Virus record (IMG/VR): IMGVR_UViG_3300044613_003349
Coordinates: 1-39,996 of that record
DNA: 39,996 nt
Direction: 5' to 3' (one strand)
Source of the DNA: a virus
Part shown: positions 25,864 to 33,452 of the stretch, one piece after another
How the letters are laid out: every line of letters begins with the position of its first letter
Position numbering within the stretch: position 1 is the first letter of the stretch
Made by a program: the position numbers and the translations under genes
Notes under the pieces: model-generated
What the model saw: only the letters and a program-made list of their open reading frames with translations
What the model was told of the DNA's origin: nothing
The model's database searches: none

Positions 25864-26527
25864 CTACATAAATAATTTGAACGTCTCCGCCTCCTCCTTC
25901 AAGTCTTTTTCTTCCTGTTTCTTTATTTGTTGAAGTTTGCGGCGGACGCTAGCTTCTAAAGATTTTTGTTTAATGGCAATAATAGCAGCCATGTCACCGT
26001 AACTTAGCTTACCAAGTTTCTTAGCGTTGAGTGCTGTGTACTGCGTCGAATTGAGAAAGTGATCAATCCACATTGCGAGCTCGTCTTTTGTTGACGTGGC
26101 TGTCGCAAGCAGTTGACCCGCCGCGTTATTCTTGGACGGGCTCCTGTACAGTGGCGTCCTTTTCAAGTGTCTCGAGGTATTTTTCGAAAGCATCTTTTGA
26201 TATTTTTCCAAGAGTCCAAATATTTTCCGCGAGTTCACGTACTACCTCCCCATTCGCGTCAAGCAACTTCTTGGCCTGCGCTGAGTTCATTTTTGGTCTG
26301 ATTAGCCCTTCGACAATAGTATTAATAGTGAATTCGGAGTTGTCCATTTCTCCATTTTTCTGCGACAGTTGATTAATCTTTTCCATCTGTGCGAAGCTTA
26401 GTGCGCGAATGCGTAATCTTTTTTTCAGCCCCTTAATAGTCAAGTCAACCTCTAACATCGAATCATCCGTCAATAAATCATCTACGTTATCGTAGTATTC
26501 TCCGGATCCGAATGCGTAATCTAACAT
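25864..26527 (-). CDS. Tail assembly chaperone GT fusion, made by frameshift
   Basis: Behind chaperone G lies a second frame open to 25864 with no ribosome site of its own and no convincing start inside the overlap. It is offset +1 (equal to -2) from G. Joining them at the CCC-G sequence of 26140-26137 (Pro CCC can re-pair as CCG) would give a 220-residue protein: 129 residues of G, a Pro, then 90 residues of T ending in a Lys/Glu-rich helix EEKDLKEEAETFKLFM. In lambda and most long-tailed phages the G and GT products coat the tape measure and recruit tube subunits. The exact slip site is unproven; the G-T arrangement just before a tape measure is the expected one. Confidence 0.65.
26126..26527 (-). 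CDS. Tail assembly chaperone G, 133 aa
   Basis: The 133-residue acidic protein MLDYAFGSGEYYDNVDDLLT starts 8 or 9 bases after TAAGGAGA, directly downstream of the intrinsic terminator behind the tail tube gene. It is mainly helical after residue 30 (LRIRALSFAQMEKINQLSQ) and ends with a Gln/Glu/Val tail. Size, acidity and position between tail tube and tape measure agree with lambda gpG-type chaperones, which bind the tape measure before tube polymerisation. Its last codons overlap the T frame, which allows the longer GT product. Confidence 0.72.
   Translation of the reverse strand: MLDYAFGSGEYYDNVDDLLTDDSMLEVDLTIKGLKKRLRIRALSFAQMEKINQLSQKNGEMDNSEFTINTIVEGLIRPKMNSAQAKKLLDANGEVVRELAENIWTLGKISKDAFEKYLETLEKDATVQEPVQE
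26137..26143 (-). other. Candidate +1 frameshift site (GAG CCC G)
   Basis: On the minus strand the G frame reads GAG CCC GTC CAA GAA TAA. If the Pro tRNA on CCC moves one base forward it pairs with CCG and the ribosome continues in the T frame. Phage PSA uses a CCC-based +1 shift in its virion genes. No classical -1 heptamer of type XXXYYYZ is visible in the overlap, and the -1 frame does not lead into T. Confidence 0.42.
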
Positions 26528-26547
26528 CTTGTTTTCTCCTTAAATTT

Positions 26548-26590
26548 AAAAAAAAGTGACCCCCTCTAATAGTAATCTATCAGAGGGGGT
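26548..26590 (-). terminator. Intrinsic terminator after tail tube gene
   Basis: On the minus strand a 9-bp perfect stem (ACCCCCTCT with AGAGGGGGT) closes a 14-base loop and is followed by CAC and eight T residues. It lies between the tail tube stop and the chaperone start. It would lower expression of chaperone, tape measure and tail-tip genes relative to the tail tube, which is needed in hundreds of copies. Confidence 0.87.
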
Positions 26591-26607
26591 GCATTAACTA
26601 CTTAATA

Positions 26608-27045
26608 CTAAGCAGGGTAATCGCCGTTGACTGCCGTGGTGACCGAGAAACCGCCGTTGTCCATGAAGTCAAACGAAACAGTAACCTGGTCGTTTGCAGC
26701 ATTGGTCAACTGGTAACCGGTGATGATTGCCGAAGGAATGGTCATGGTGTAGCCACCCTTGGAAACCAACGAAACACCGATGTATTCACCGGAGTTCGAG
26801 ATGTTGATCAAGCGGGTGTGCGTGTCCTGTTGTGCGATTGGCAACGTGACTTGGAATGAACCATTGACACGCTTCGTGGTGGTGAAGGTGTACATCTTGC
26901 CGTTGTCGTTCAAGAAAGGACCAGCATCGACCTGCTGGGTCTGGAGGCTGGCCTGCCACTGCGATACAAACTTAACATTGTCGTAACCAGTGTCAGCTGC
27001 GTTACGAATCTTCAAATACCCTTCAATACCTTTTACGATACTCAT
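26608..27045 (-). CDS. Major tail tube protein, 145 aa
   Basis: The 145-residue protein MSIVKGIEGYLKIRNAADTG is beta-rich and of the size of short siphovirus tube subunits. It reads like them: an early 'G..G.l.i' strand, a Phe-Thr-Thr-Thr-Lys-Arg-Val-Asn-Gly-Ser-Phe strand pair, and a C-terminal NDQVTVSFDFMDNGGFS strand typical of the tube fold. AGGAG lies 9 bases before the ATG. It has its own untranslated leader of 139 bases and an intrinsic terminator right after the stop, as expected for an abundant virion protein. Alternative: a head decoration protein, less likely because of the neck genes before it and the chaperone after it. Confidence 0.75.
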   Translation of the reverse strand: MSIVKGIEGYLKIRNAADTGYDNVKFVSQWQASLQTQQVDAGPFLNDNGKMYTFTTTKRVNGSFQVTLPIAQQDTHTRLINISNSGEYIGVSLVSKGGYTMTIPSAIITGYQLTNAANDQVTVSFDFMDNGGFSVTTAVNGDYPA

Positions 27046-27092
27046 TAACGTAATTCTCCTAAATTAAATTTGATTGGGTGCGGTTATAAATC

Positions 27093-27153
27093 CGGCTTAC
27101 TTTTAATAAGCCGAACAGAAGAGCGGAGAAAATAAGCGTGCTACATCCTCCGC
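27093..27153 (-). promoter_or_regulatory. Tail tube leader with two inverted repeats
   Basis: The 139 bases before the tail tube gene are the longest gap in the leftward morphogenesis operon. They hold CGGCTTA with TAAGCCG around a 7-base loop (27093-27113) and GCGGAG with CTCCGC around a 19-base loop (27123-27153). Neither is followed by a T-run on the minus strand. I see no convincing -35/-10 pair. The hairpins could protect or process the tube mRNA. Confidence 0.35.
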
Positions 27154-27184
27154 GACTTTTTAATATAAAGCCAAGAACTGATAC

Positions 27185-27613
27185 TTACCTCGGGGTTATA
27201 AAAGTTTCAACACCAATAGCCGATGTATAAATAGCTGTGCTATTTAATCGCTCTACCGGATAAGAGTACACTTTATACGGGTAAAACTGAACGTCGTACG
27301 GTATCGAAATATTTGCAATACCTGAAACAACGAAAGGAACAGTGAAGTTGTTGGCCAGTTGAGCAAGGGAGTCTGATGCTCCGGCTAATGTACTGTCGAC
27401 GGAACGCATCGTTATAATGCCTTTCCAGGCAGACATGTTAAGCATGCTGTAACTGTAACCAAGACTGCTATCACTTTGATATATTAAATAGGGATAGGGC
27501 GCTTCTGGCGGAGCAGCATTGAAAAATACGCGACCGCTGTACTGTCCAGATATCTGCACTAATGCCCTGGATACTATGCGCCAAATGTTTGGGTAGAGTG
27601 CGTTTATAATCAT
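27185..27613 (-). CDS. Tail terminator protein, 142 aa
   Basis: The 142-residue protein MIINALYPNIWRIVSRALVQ starts in an ATGA overlap with the gene before it. The opening helix, then VFFNAAPPEAPYPYLIYQSD (a 'p..a..PYivy' strand), follows the pattern of siphovirus tail terminators, which cap the finished tube and join it to the neck. A later PYDVQFYPYKVYSYPVE segment adds the expected beta-strands. It lies just before the tail tube gene, the usual place. No catalytic residues are expected in this family. Confidence 0.68.
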   Translation of the reverse strand: MIINALYPNIWRIVSRALVQISGQYSGRVFFNAAPPEAPYPYLIYQSDSSLGYSYSMLNMSAWKGIITMRSVDSTLAGASDSLAQLANNFTVPFVVSGIANISIPYDVQFYPYKVYSYPVERLNSTAIYTSAIGVETFITPR

Positions 27614-28242
27614 GCGGTACCTTTACCAGATAATACACTATCTATTAATGTAGTTATATATTTGTCAATTTCCGGATCTAGCTCTTTCATAAACTTGTCA
27701 AAATACAATGTTTGTACGCGATCTACTAACTCAGAAAGCATGTCTTCTATCTCAGGCATCGACGCGTCTCTTACTGCGCTATCTACGGCTTTTTCGACAA
27801 TAACGTCTAGGCCGGGTCCATCGATTTTTCCATTTTTGATTAAAAGCACAATTTCGTTTGCTAGCTTGTACAGCTGCATAATTGAGTCGTCTAGCAGAGC
27901 TGTTTTTAAAGGATTCTCAAGTGTTTCTAAACTAAGAGAATCTTCTAAAGGATTTTTGAGGTTTTCTAAACTAAGCACAGGCTGACCTGTGTTTTGTTTT
28001 ATTTCTTTATCTGTATCTTTAAATGAATTAAGTCTATCTCTAAATTTTTTATTATTTGTTACATCGGACTGCCGCAAGGTTCGACCGTACATTTTTGCTT
28101 CTTCTTCAGGACTAATGTCCGCCAAAGTATCTAAGTACTCTTCGACATTCCTCTTTACAAGACTGTTAATAACTTGACCAATCTGGGAATTGAGGTTATC
28201 TAACGTAGTAACAAATGACTTAATCCGATCGATTACGTCCAT
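27610..28242 (-). CDS. Neck-region protein of unknown function, 210 aa
   Basis: A 210-residue, mostly helical and acidic protein (MDVIDRIKSFVTTLDNLNSQ) coupled at both ends: TAATG with the head closure gene and ATGA with the tail terminator. It holds a short internal repeat near residues 91-114 (SLENLKNPLEDSLSLE then TLENPLKTAL). I recognise no family. By position it falls between head closure and tail terminator, where many siphoviruses place a tail-completion protein of the HK97 gp10 or SPP1 gp16.1 type. That reading is from gene order only. Confidence 0.6.
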   Translation of the reverse strand: MDVIDRIKSFVTTLDNLNSQIGQVINSLVKRNVEEYLDTLADISPEEEAKMYGRTLRQSDVTNNKKFRDRLNSFKDTDKEIKQNTGQPVLSLENLKNPLEDSLSLETLENPLKTALLDDSIMQLYKLANEIVLLIKNGKIDGPGLDVIVEKAVDSAVRDASMPEIEDMLSELVDRVQTLYFDKFMKELDPEIDKYITTLIDSVLSGKGTA

Positions 28243-28613
28243 TACTTCTGCTTCTCAATAGAAACAATAAAGGCACCCATTAAGGAGTGCTTTTCGGGGA
28301 CACTTGTTACGTCGTATACCACAGAGTTAAAAACAATCTTATCTCTCGTATTAATTACAGTCGTGTACGGTAGTTGAATACGCAGTGCAGACTGACTAAT
28401 TAAAATTTGAAGATTATCCTGAGAGTTTTGAGAAGCATTTATTTTTCCGGATTTATTGATAATGCGGCAGGGTGTGGCTGCAGAGTCTGTAAAGGACTCT
28501 GCATACTCACCGTCAATTGTGTTGAACCCGTTAAAAACTTTAATAATACAGGTATCAACCAGAAACAATTCTGACTGCTCCCGTATATATAAAGCGTTAC
28601 TAATCAACGACAT
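28242..28613 (-). CDS. Head closure / head-tail joining protein, 123 aa
   Basis: I choose the ATG at 28613 (MSLISNALYIREQSELFLVD) over the upstream ATG at 28640. It lies just after AAGGCGG and overlaps the previous gene by only 14 bases. The protein is beta-rich and closes with IVFNSVVYDVTSVPEKHSL and a strand ending VSIEK. This is the familiar end of head-tail joining (stopper) proteins, where a 'g..y.V..v' strand leads to 'v.ve'. Stoppers seal the packaged head under the adaptor ring. Order after capsid and adaptor candidates agrees. Confidence 0.62.
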   Translation of the reverse strand: MSLISNALYIREQSELFLVDTCIIKVFNGFNTIDGEYAESFTDSAATPCRIINKSGKINASQNSQDNLQILISQSALRIQLPYTTVINTRDKIVFNSVVYDVTSVPEKHSLMGAFIVSIEKQK

Positions 28614-29112
28614 CCTGCACCGCCTTAATTCGAGCCTCAATGGCCTGAACTTTCTTTACCGATTTATTTTCGGAGACGGCATAATCTTTAATTCTTTCCA
28701 GAGTGGAAACAGAGTCGAACTTTTCCAGACGCGATGTAAACTCAACCATGGACCGCAAATCTACAATTTCTGCGACTTCCGAGTCAGATATAAAGTTTCT
28801 CGTGTCAATGGGGAGCTGCGACTCATGGTAATCTTTTAACAGCCCTTTTGCAAAAAGACCTTTGTTTAGGCGCCGAAACATCTTGTCTTCTATTTCTGAA
28901 TAGATTTCAATTACCTCGTCTTCGTACACAAAAGCTTTTCTACTGTTTGACGATAAATCGAAATTCTCTTCGTCGGTACTCAGTAACCACCCAACGTTGA
29001 CTTTTGTGTCGGTGGGATCAACACGAAGACCGGCAAGCATGTTGATTGGCACCTTTGCGTATTTTTTATACGCCTCTTCCGCAACTGTTGGGTAAATGTT
29101 GTTCATTGCCAT
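28600..29112 (-). CDS. Probable head-tail adaptor protein, 170 aa
   Basis: The ATG at 29112 (MAMNNIYPTVAEEAYKKYAK) has AAAGGAATT just upstream and begins 12 bases after the capsid stop. A start at 29190 would run 67 bases into the capsid gene and lacks a ribosome site. The 170-residue protein is mostly helical towards its C-terminus (TLERIKDYAVSENKSVKKVQ), with an acidic middle. I do not recognise a family from sequence. The slot between major capsid and head closure proteins is that of the adaptor (HK97 gp6, SPP1 gp15), which docks under the portal. Confidence 0.55.
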   Translation of the reverse strand: MAMNNIYPTVAEEAYKKYAKVPINMLAGLRVDPTDTKVNVGWLLSTDEENFDLSSNSRKAFVYEDEVIEIYSEIEDKMFRRLNKGLFAKGLLKDYHESQLPIDTRNFISDSEVAEIVDLRSMVEFTSRLEKFDSVSTLERIKDYAVSENKSVKKVQAIEARIKAVQDVVD

Positions 29113-29123
29113 AGTTAATTCCT

Positions 29124-30077
29124 TTAAGAAGTAATCTTGATTACACCGATGTTTTGTGGCATGTCGACAACCAAACCGTAAGACATCCAAGCGTGAAGCG
29201 TGTAGTCTGCTGGTTGAATGTTCATGTCGACACTTTCTTGATATTCAGTACCGCCGTACAACAAGACCTCTCCTGCGTTGTTACCAACGAGAATAATCTT
29301 GTCTTCTGGAATGAGTGCTGCCCGTGGATTTGGGAGGTCGTTCTTGAACACCTGTGGAAGTTCAATCAACGGTACGCCCATGTAGTACGAAACACGATTT
29401 GTGTTGAGGTATTCGAGCAACTTCTCGTTAACCGGGTACGCAATTGTGTTCGATGTGCCACTGTAAATGTACTCGCGGAAAGCAGCAAACTTATAAATAG
29501 GAAGCAATGCTTTACGAGTCCCAATGATAGCTTTGACACCGCCTGCGGTGTACATGACATTCTCCATCAACGTATCCAATGCCGTGTAGGTCAAGGCAGC
29601 GGTTTCGACGTAGTGTGAAGGCGTGTTGGCTGTGGTCCATACCGAGGACAGCAAGTTGAACACACGGTTCACCAAATTGTCGGTAAGGTCGAACGCAAGC
29701 TGCTGACGCATCATTTCGACCGTGATCATGTTGCCCTGCTGCACGTTCCAAAGACTCTCACGCACACCGCCGATCAAGCGATCGAACACATATGAATGAT
29801 AATCCTGGACAGTGGTTGGCTGACTGACTAAATGACTGGTGCCTGGTACCATCGACTGAACCGAGTACTTACCACGACGAAGACGTCGGATAATCGGGTC
29901 GCCGATGTTAGCTTGGCGGGTGGGCATAAATGTATTGAAAAGATCCAGTGTCAAGTGATTTGGCTCAACCATCTGTACAATCAATTCTGCGAATGCGGAC
30001 TTACCTGAAAGAGTAGTCCCGGCCGTTTTTGCCGTCTCAGCCAGGGCTTTCTGAAATTTCTCTGTTTCGTTCATCAT
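29124..30077 (-). CDS. Major capsid protein, HK97 fold, 317 aa
   Basis: The 317-residue protein (MMNETEKFQKALAETAKTAG) has a helical start, then a PNHLTLDLFNTFMPTRQ stretch leading to a beta-strand pair with Arg-Arg-Leu-Arg-Arg-Gly-Lys, and later SHLVSQPTTVQDYHSYVFDR. This is the layout of many HK97-type capsid proteins of the gp5/E group, with a central FDLTDNLVNRVFNLLSS helix as the spine. TAGGAG precedes two ATG codons in tandem (30077 and 30074); either may serve. GC content is visibly higher than in the flanking neck genes, fitting strong expression. It follows protease-scaffold and decoration genes, as expected. No N-terminal delta domain is needed because a scaffold is fused to the protease. 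Confidence 0.82.
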   Translation of the reverse strand: MMNETEKFQKALAETAKTAGTTLSGKSAFAELIVQMVEPNHLTLDLFNTFMPTRQANIGDPIIRRLRRGKYSVQSMVPGTSHLVSQPTTVQDYHSYVFDRLIGGVRESLWNVQQGNMITVEMMRQQLAFDLTDNLVNRVFNLLSSVWTTANTPSHYVETAALTYTALDTLMENVMYTAGGVKAIIGTRKALLPIYKFAAFREYIYSGTSNTIAYPVNEKLLEYLNTNRVSYYMGVPLIELPQVFKNDLPNPRAALIPEDKIILVGNNAGEVLLYGGTEYQESVDMNIQPADYTLHAWMSYGLVVDMPQNIGVIKITS

Positions 30078-30087
30078 CTACTCCTAA

Positions 30088-30618
30088 TTAATGCATAATA
30101 ATGTACAACATCTCAGTGTCAGGCTGATAACGCTCGACAGTGGCGATGGTGTGACTATTAGTGGTGGTGTAAGTAAGCAAGCCGGATGCGCCGACGGCAA
30201 CGCGAGCGCCTGGGACCTTGATATCGGCCGAATTGACAAAACAACCCGAAGTGACGCCGATCTTACCGCGATGCATTGCAACGAGTTCGCCGGACACAAT
30301 GAGTGGTTCTTTCCACATGGAACGCTTTACCAAGTATTGCTTTTTGTGGAAGACTGGATCTCCGTAGAGACCACCGTCATTCAAATTGTAGTTTTTCGTT
30401 CCTGGAACAGTGTACCAATCCTCATAAGTTGGGGACGGAAAATTGTCGGGTGGGAAGAATGCGATGAAAACGCCGTGCTGAGTCTCCGCTGCTGCGTACG
30501 AAACAGTAGGCAAATCTTCACGCACACCAGAAGCGCCAACAACAACGGCGCGCCCTTCAACGATTGTTGAAGATGCAACACCCTGCCGGCTGTGTAACGT
30601 GGTTACAATAACTGCCAT
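30088..30618 (-). CDS. Probable capsid decoration protein, 176 aa
   Basis: A 176-residue beta-rich protein (MAVIVTTLHSRQGVASSTIV) with GAGGTAACTAAAA before its ATG. It lies between protease-scaffold and major capsid, the usual place for a head decoration (gpD-like or capsid-stabilising) protein. Two Gly-Ala-Ser-Gly turns and a C-terminal HTIATVERYQPDTEMLYIIM strand fit a compact beta fold. It ends 10 bases before the capsid start. Like the capsid gene it is GC-richer than its neighbours. The assignment is by position and general character. Confidence 0.58.
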   Translation of the reverse strand: MAVIVTTLHSRQGVASSTIVEGRAVVVGASGVREDLPTVSYAAAETQHGVFIAFFPPDNFPSPTYEDWYTVPGTKNYNLNDGGLYGDPVFHKKQYLVKRSMWKEPLIVSGELVAMHRGKIGVTSGCFVNSADIKVPGARVAVGASGLLTYTTTNSHTIATVERYQPDTEMLYIIMH

Positions 30619-30642
30619 TTTTAGTTACCTCATTTAAAATTT

Positions 30643-30660
30643 AGACTAATTCCGTAGTCT
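30643..30660 (-). repeat. Small hairpin upstream of decoration gene
   Basis: AGACTA and TAGTCT form a 6-bp stem around a 6-base loop in the leader of the decoration gene, followed on the minus strand by AAATTTT. It is a weak terminator or a processing site at most. Confidence 0.3.
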
Positions 30661-30672
30661 TCGGTCTATTCG

Positions 30673-30701
30673 TCTTACAAAGAAGAAAAAGGCTAGGCCT
30701 T
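30673..30701 (-). terminator. Weak intrinsic terminator at end of protease-scaffold gene
   Basis: On the minus strand AAGGC, loop CTA and GCCTT form a 5-bp hairpin that includes the TAG stop codon, followed by TTTCTTCTTTG. The stem is short. Partial termination here would separate catalytic protease-scaffold from capsid expression. Confidence 0.33.
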
Positions 30702-32261
30702 GTTACCCTTCTTTAGAAAGTCTGCCAAAGCTTTGGCACTGACTGATTCAGTTCCAGAGCTCTGGGGTTCTGGAATTGAAATAGGTTCCTTAACGCTTGA
30801 ATTTGATTTCACAGGAGCTGCTTTACGAAGATCCCCGATAATCTTACTCAACACGTCGTCAGTCAAAGACAAGTAGAATTCCAGTTTCTGCTCAATCTCA
30901 CTCTGACTAAACACCGATGAAAGCTCGGCAATTACTTCGTTTTTCCGGGCTTCGGCTTTGGCATGCTGCTCGGCTTCTTCGAAGGCTTGGATTTTGGTCC
31001 GTAAGTCATTTGCTTCCTTCTCCTTCTCAGCCAAGGAGGCTGTAAGTTCTTCAATCTGTTTTTTCAGTTCTTCCATTTCTTCCTTCTCTTCTGCTACTGA
31101 AAGTAGCGGAGTTCTATTTCCATAGGCGGGATTGTCTACGATACAGGTGCCTGCAAAGACTACGTCTTTTAGCCACCTAATACCATCAATCTCCTCAGCG
31201 GAGGAGTAGTACACTTCCCAGGAGGTTCCAATAAACTCACTATCATCTGCGCGCGATTTAAGCAGTTCGTATACTGCTGGGTACTGATCCTTCCAAATGA
31301 AAGCCCGTCCCATAATTACGTCACGCCCTTGATACGTGTCTACAAAAGCCTCTGTGATGGCTCCTACAGGATGTGCTCCTGTATGACCACCGTAGCCATT
31401 TTCCGATACCGAAATCTTTATCGGAGTAAGCTTAGAAGTGCGAATTACGTTGTCAATTTCAGATCTGCTAATACCCTCACTGTTTGAGTTGGGTTCAAAG
31501 TCTGTCAGGACAACTTCGATTTCTTTTATGAATGGGTGGTTAATATCCGAGCTTCGCGCAAGGCGTAAACCACCTTTCACAGATGCCGAACTTTTTTTGT
31601 CAGCTGCGTTCATTTGTTTTACAAGACGAGCAAACCACCCTCTGCCAGATGCTCCACCCCAAAGCAACCAGGAAACCCAAGCTGGGGAATCCTTAGGTGC
31701 GTTCGCGAACCGAGCATTTCGACCGTAAAACCTGTTACCCATGCGGGCTCTTTCAGGACTTACAGAGTCACCGGACACGTACTTCCGTGCCCACGCAACT
31801 GTTGCAGGCTCTAAACCATTCCCGCTCAACCCTTTCTCGTGTAGAGCTAGGCCACGTTTTGCGGCTGAGCGTACACCAGCAGGAGGAGAAAAGTTAATAT
31901 TAGCATAGCGGCCAGCAGAGTAGGATTCACTCGGATCTTCCTCTTCTTTATTATTTGAGTCGGGAACCGGTATAAAATCGGGAATGTTTAAATCTTCGTT
32001 TTCAATAACCCAGAACTTACAGATTGCGTCAGGTTCGATAACTCCTTCTACAACCGCACAGCTATTGCTGTCTTTTGCAAAGAAGGCACAATTGAAACAC
32101 ACAAGGCCCTCGGCTTTAAATGGGTTACTTTCTGCCGGAGTATAATGCGATCCCTCGCTATCTGTACCCCATCCAAATTTTCCGTATTCGTCAGTTATTT
32201 GAATTAGCTCCTCAACAAGATCCTCTTGTCGCGGAGAAAGGTATTCTGCTGTTTCTTCCAT
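30693..32261 (-). CDS. Prohead protease fused to scaffold, with N-terminal Cys motif, 522 aa
   Basis: The 522-residue protein begins MEETAEYLSPRQEDLVEELI right after the previous stop (TAAATG) with AGAGG upstream. Order: a four-Cys motif C55-x2-C58-x9-C68-x12-C81 (CFNCAFF then CKFWV) resembling iron-sulfur HiPIP-type sites; a helical domain (about 123-218; LALHEKGLSGNGLEPATVA then SWLLWGG) known from other phage head proteins; a protease domain (about 235-390) with GAHPVGAI (H297, also H293) and IGTSWEVYY (S347), giving the His-Ser pair of capsid maturation proteases; a charged coiled coil (about 393-455) as scaffold; and a C-terminal FLKKGNKA end. In the families known, the protease trims the scaffold during head assembly. 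Its place before decoration and capsid genes agrees. Confidence 0.75.
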   Translation of the reverse strand: MEETAEYLSPRQEDLVEELIQITDEYGKFGWGTDSEGSHYTPAESNPFKAEGLVCFNCAFFAKDSNSCAVVEGVIEPDAICKFWVIENEDLNIPDFIPVPDSNNKEEEDPSESYSAGRYANINFSPPAGVRSAAKRGLALHEKGLSGNGLEPATVAWARKYVSGDSVSPERARMGNRFYGRNARFANAPKDSPAWVSWLLWGGASGRGWFARLVKQMNAADKKSSASVKGGLRLARSSDINHPFIKEIEVVLTDFEPNSNSEGISRSEIDNVIRTSKLTPIKISVSENGYGGHTGAHPVGAITEAFVDTYQGRDVIMGRAFIWKDQYPAVYELLKSRADDSEFIGTSWEVYYSSAEEIDGIRWLKDVVFAGTCIVDNPAYGNRTPLLSVAEEKEEMEELKKQIEELTASLAEKEKEANDLRTKIQAFEEAEQHAKAEARKNEVIAELSSVFSQSEIEQKLEFYLSLTDDVLSKIIGDLRKAAPVKSNSSVKEPISIPEPQSSGTESVSAKALADFLKKGNKA

Positions 32262-33026
32262 TTACGTACCTCTCACTAAGTGAACTTCAAATGTTCCTGC
32301 AGCAGTTTCTGAAGGACTGAAAGAAATAATAATCCCGTTTACCGCACTCGCTAACAGCGGAATGCTGGTAATAATTCCTGTCGCTGGTACAGATTCGGGA
32401 ATAAAGCCGTAACGCACATTAGGGCTTAAAGACTTACTAAGAACACTCATATCGGCTGTGAGCGAGCCCAAATCGGCAAAAACGGTAACTACACCCGCGG
32501 ATGCTGACTTAATAGAGAACGATAGCTTTCTCCAGCCAGAACGTATCATCGGCACATAAATAAATCGACCGTTCATATACGAAGTGTCAAAGAATGTTCC
32601 GTAAGGGTCAATAACCTCTAACGATTCAGGTGAAAAAGAGTCAAGACATACAAAAATGTCGTCGTACCCATCTGCAATTGTCGAGATCAGTTCGTTAACT
32701 CTGCCGTCTCCGGCAGTTTTCAACCCACCCTTAGCAGTTACTCTAAGAACAGAAATCTCGTTGTCAACTAACTCAGCATTTGAATTGTTGAGCGTCTCGC
32801 TATAAAAAGTACCCGCACTCGGGAATAGAGTGTCGTTAGCGTTAAACGCTTGTGTGAATGAACCAGTTAAGTTCATTGATACGGGAATAGGATATTCCTC
32901 ACTCCCTAAAGAAACACCGCTGGGACTAGTTATTACAAACTGCTGATAATGCGTTGTTGCTTCGTCGTTCAGTATTTCAACTGTACCCAATGTAGTCGGT
33001 GTTGTTGACGGAATATTAATAGGCAT
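32262..33026 (-). CDS. Unknown probable virion protein, 254 aa
   Basis: I choose the ATG at 33026 (MPINIPSTTPTTLGTVEILN), since the in-frame TTG at 33038 lies in the GGAGG ribosome site itself. The protein is rich in Ser, Thr, Val and Ile with many beta-strand stretches (VRYGFIPESVPATGIITSIP) and ends FEVHLVRGT. No motif I know is seen. It lies between the regulator and protease-scaffold and is one base from the latter. A head fibre, decoration or other virion role is a guess from composition and context. Confidence 0.6.
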   Translation of the reverse strand: MPINIPSTTPTTLGTVEILNDEATTHYQQFVITSPSGVSLGSEEYPIPVSMNLTGSFTQAFNANDTLFPSAGTFYSETLNNSNAELVDNEISVLRVTAKGGLKTAGDGRVNELISTIADGYDDIFVCLDSFSPESLEVIDPYGTFFDTSYMNGRFIYVPMIRSGWRKLSFSIKSASAGVVTVFADLGSLTADMSVLSKSLSPNVRYGFIPESVPATGIITSIPLLASAVNGIIISFSPSETAAGTFEVHLVRGT

Positions 33027-33059
33027 GTAACCCTCCAAAAGTATCCTCTAACAGTATAC

Positions 33060-33452
33060 TTATTTTTCTGTCAGTTTTATTTTGTTAATGATCATTCGGA
33101 CGCTCTCTCTTGAGACTGTTAACCCCGTCATATTACAAATTTTAGTCAGTTTCCGCACAGATAAATTTTTCTCGTAAATGCTTTTAATAAAAGATTCAAT
33201 TATGTCTGTAGTTTTGGGTCTGCCTCTTGGTCTGGAAGATCCCCAAAATCTTTCAGGCTCTTTCGATAAATAATCAACTTCATAATTTGTTGATTCAATT
33301 TTTGTTATACGCCGTTGACGGCGCTCCATTGCAACTAATTCTAAAAACCATTCTGACGAAGAGTAAGGCCCATATAAAGAGCGGCAACTCAAACAGAGAA
33401 AATCTCCACTCTTTCTCCGATCATCACAGAATAAACAACGAACATACCTCAT
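33060..33452 (-). CDS. Zinc-ribbon / AT-hook / HTH DNA-binding regulator, 130 aa
   Basis: I choose the ATG at 33452 (MRYVRCLFCDDRRKSGDFLC) after AGGTGATTTT; a TTG at 33467 is the alternative. Residues C6-x2-C9 and C20-x2-C23 form a zinc ribbon. A basic stretch at 44-48 (RRQRR) and an AT-hook-like SRPRGRPKT (74-80, core GRP) follow. A C-terminal helix-turn-helix candidate (about 85-130) reads LSVRKLTKICNMTGLTVSRE, with a second helix ending SVRMIINKIKL. The gene is first in the leftward structural operon and faces the rightward promoters, so it likely controls one or both, perhaps by binding the inverted repeat 24 bases before its start. Its target is not known. Confidence 0.68.
   Translation of the reverse strand: MRYVRCLFCDDRRKSGDFLCLSCRSLYGPYSSSEWFLELVAMERRQRRITKIESTNYEVDYLSKEPERFWGSSRPRGRPKTTDIIESFIKSIYEKNLSVRKLTKICNMTGLTVSRESVRMIINKIKLTEK

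Noticed and set aside
25864-26238. Stand-alone 124-residue gene starting at 26238
   Set aside because: Its start lies deep in chaperone G, no ribosome site precedes it, and its first 34 residues are a shadow of G. It is better read as the T part of a frameshift product.
27123-27160. Plus-strand terminator GCGGAG ... CTCCGC then GACTTTTT
   Set aside because: No rightward gene exists here, the loop is 19 bases and the stem only 6 bp, so it would have nothing to terminate.
29113-29190. Longer adaptor start at 29190
   Set aside because: It would overlap the capsid gene by 67 bases without a ribosome site, while the ATG at 29112 has AAAGGA in place.
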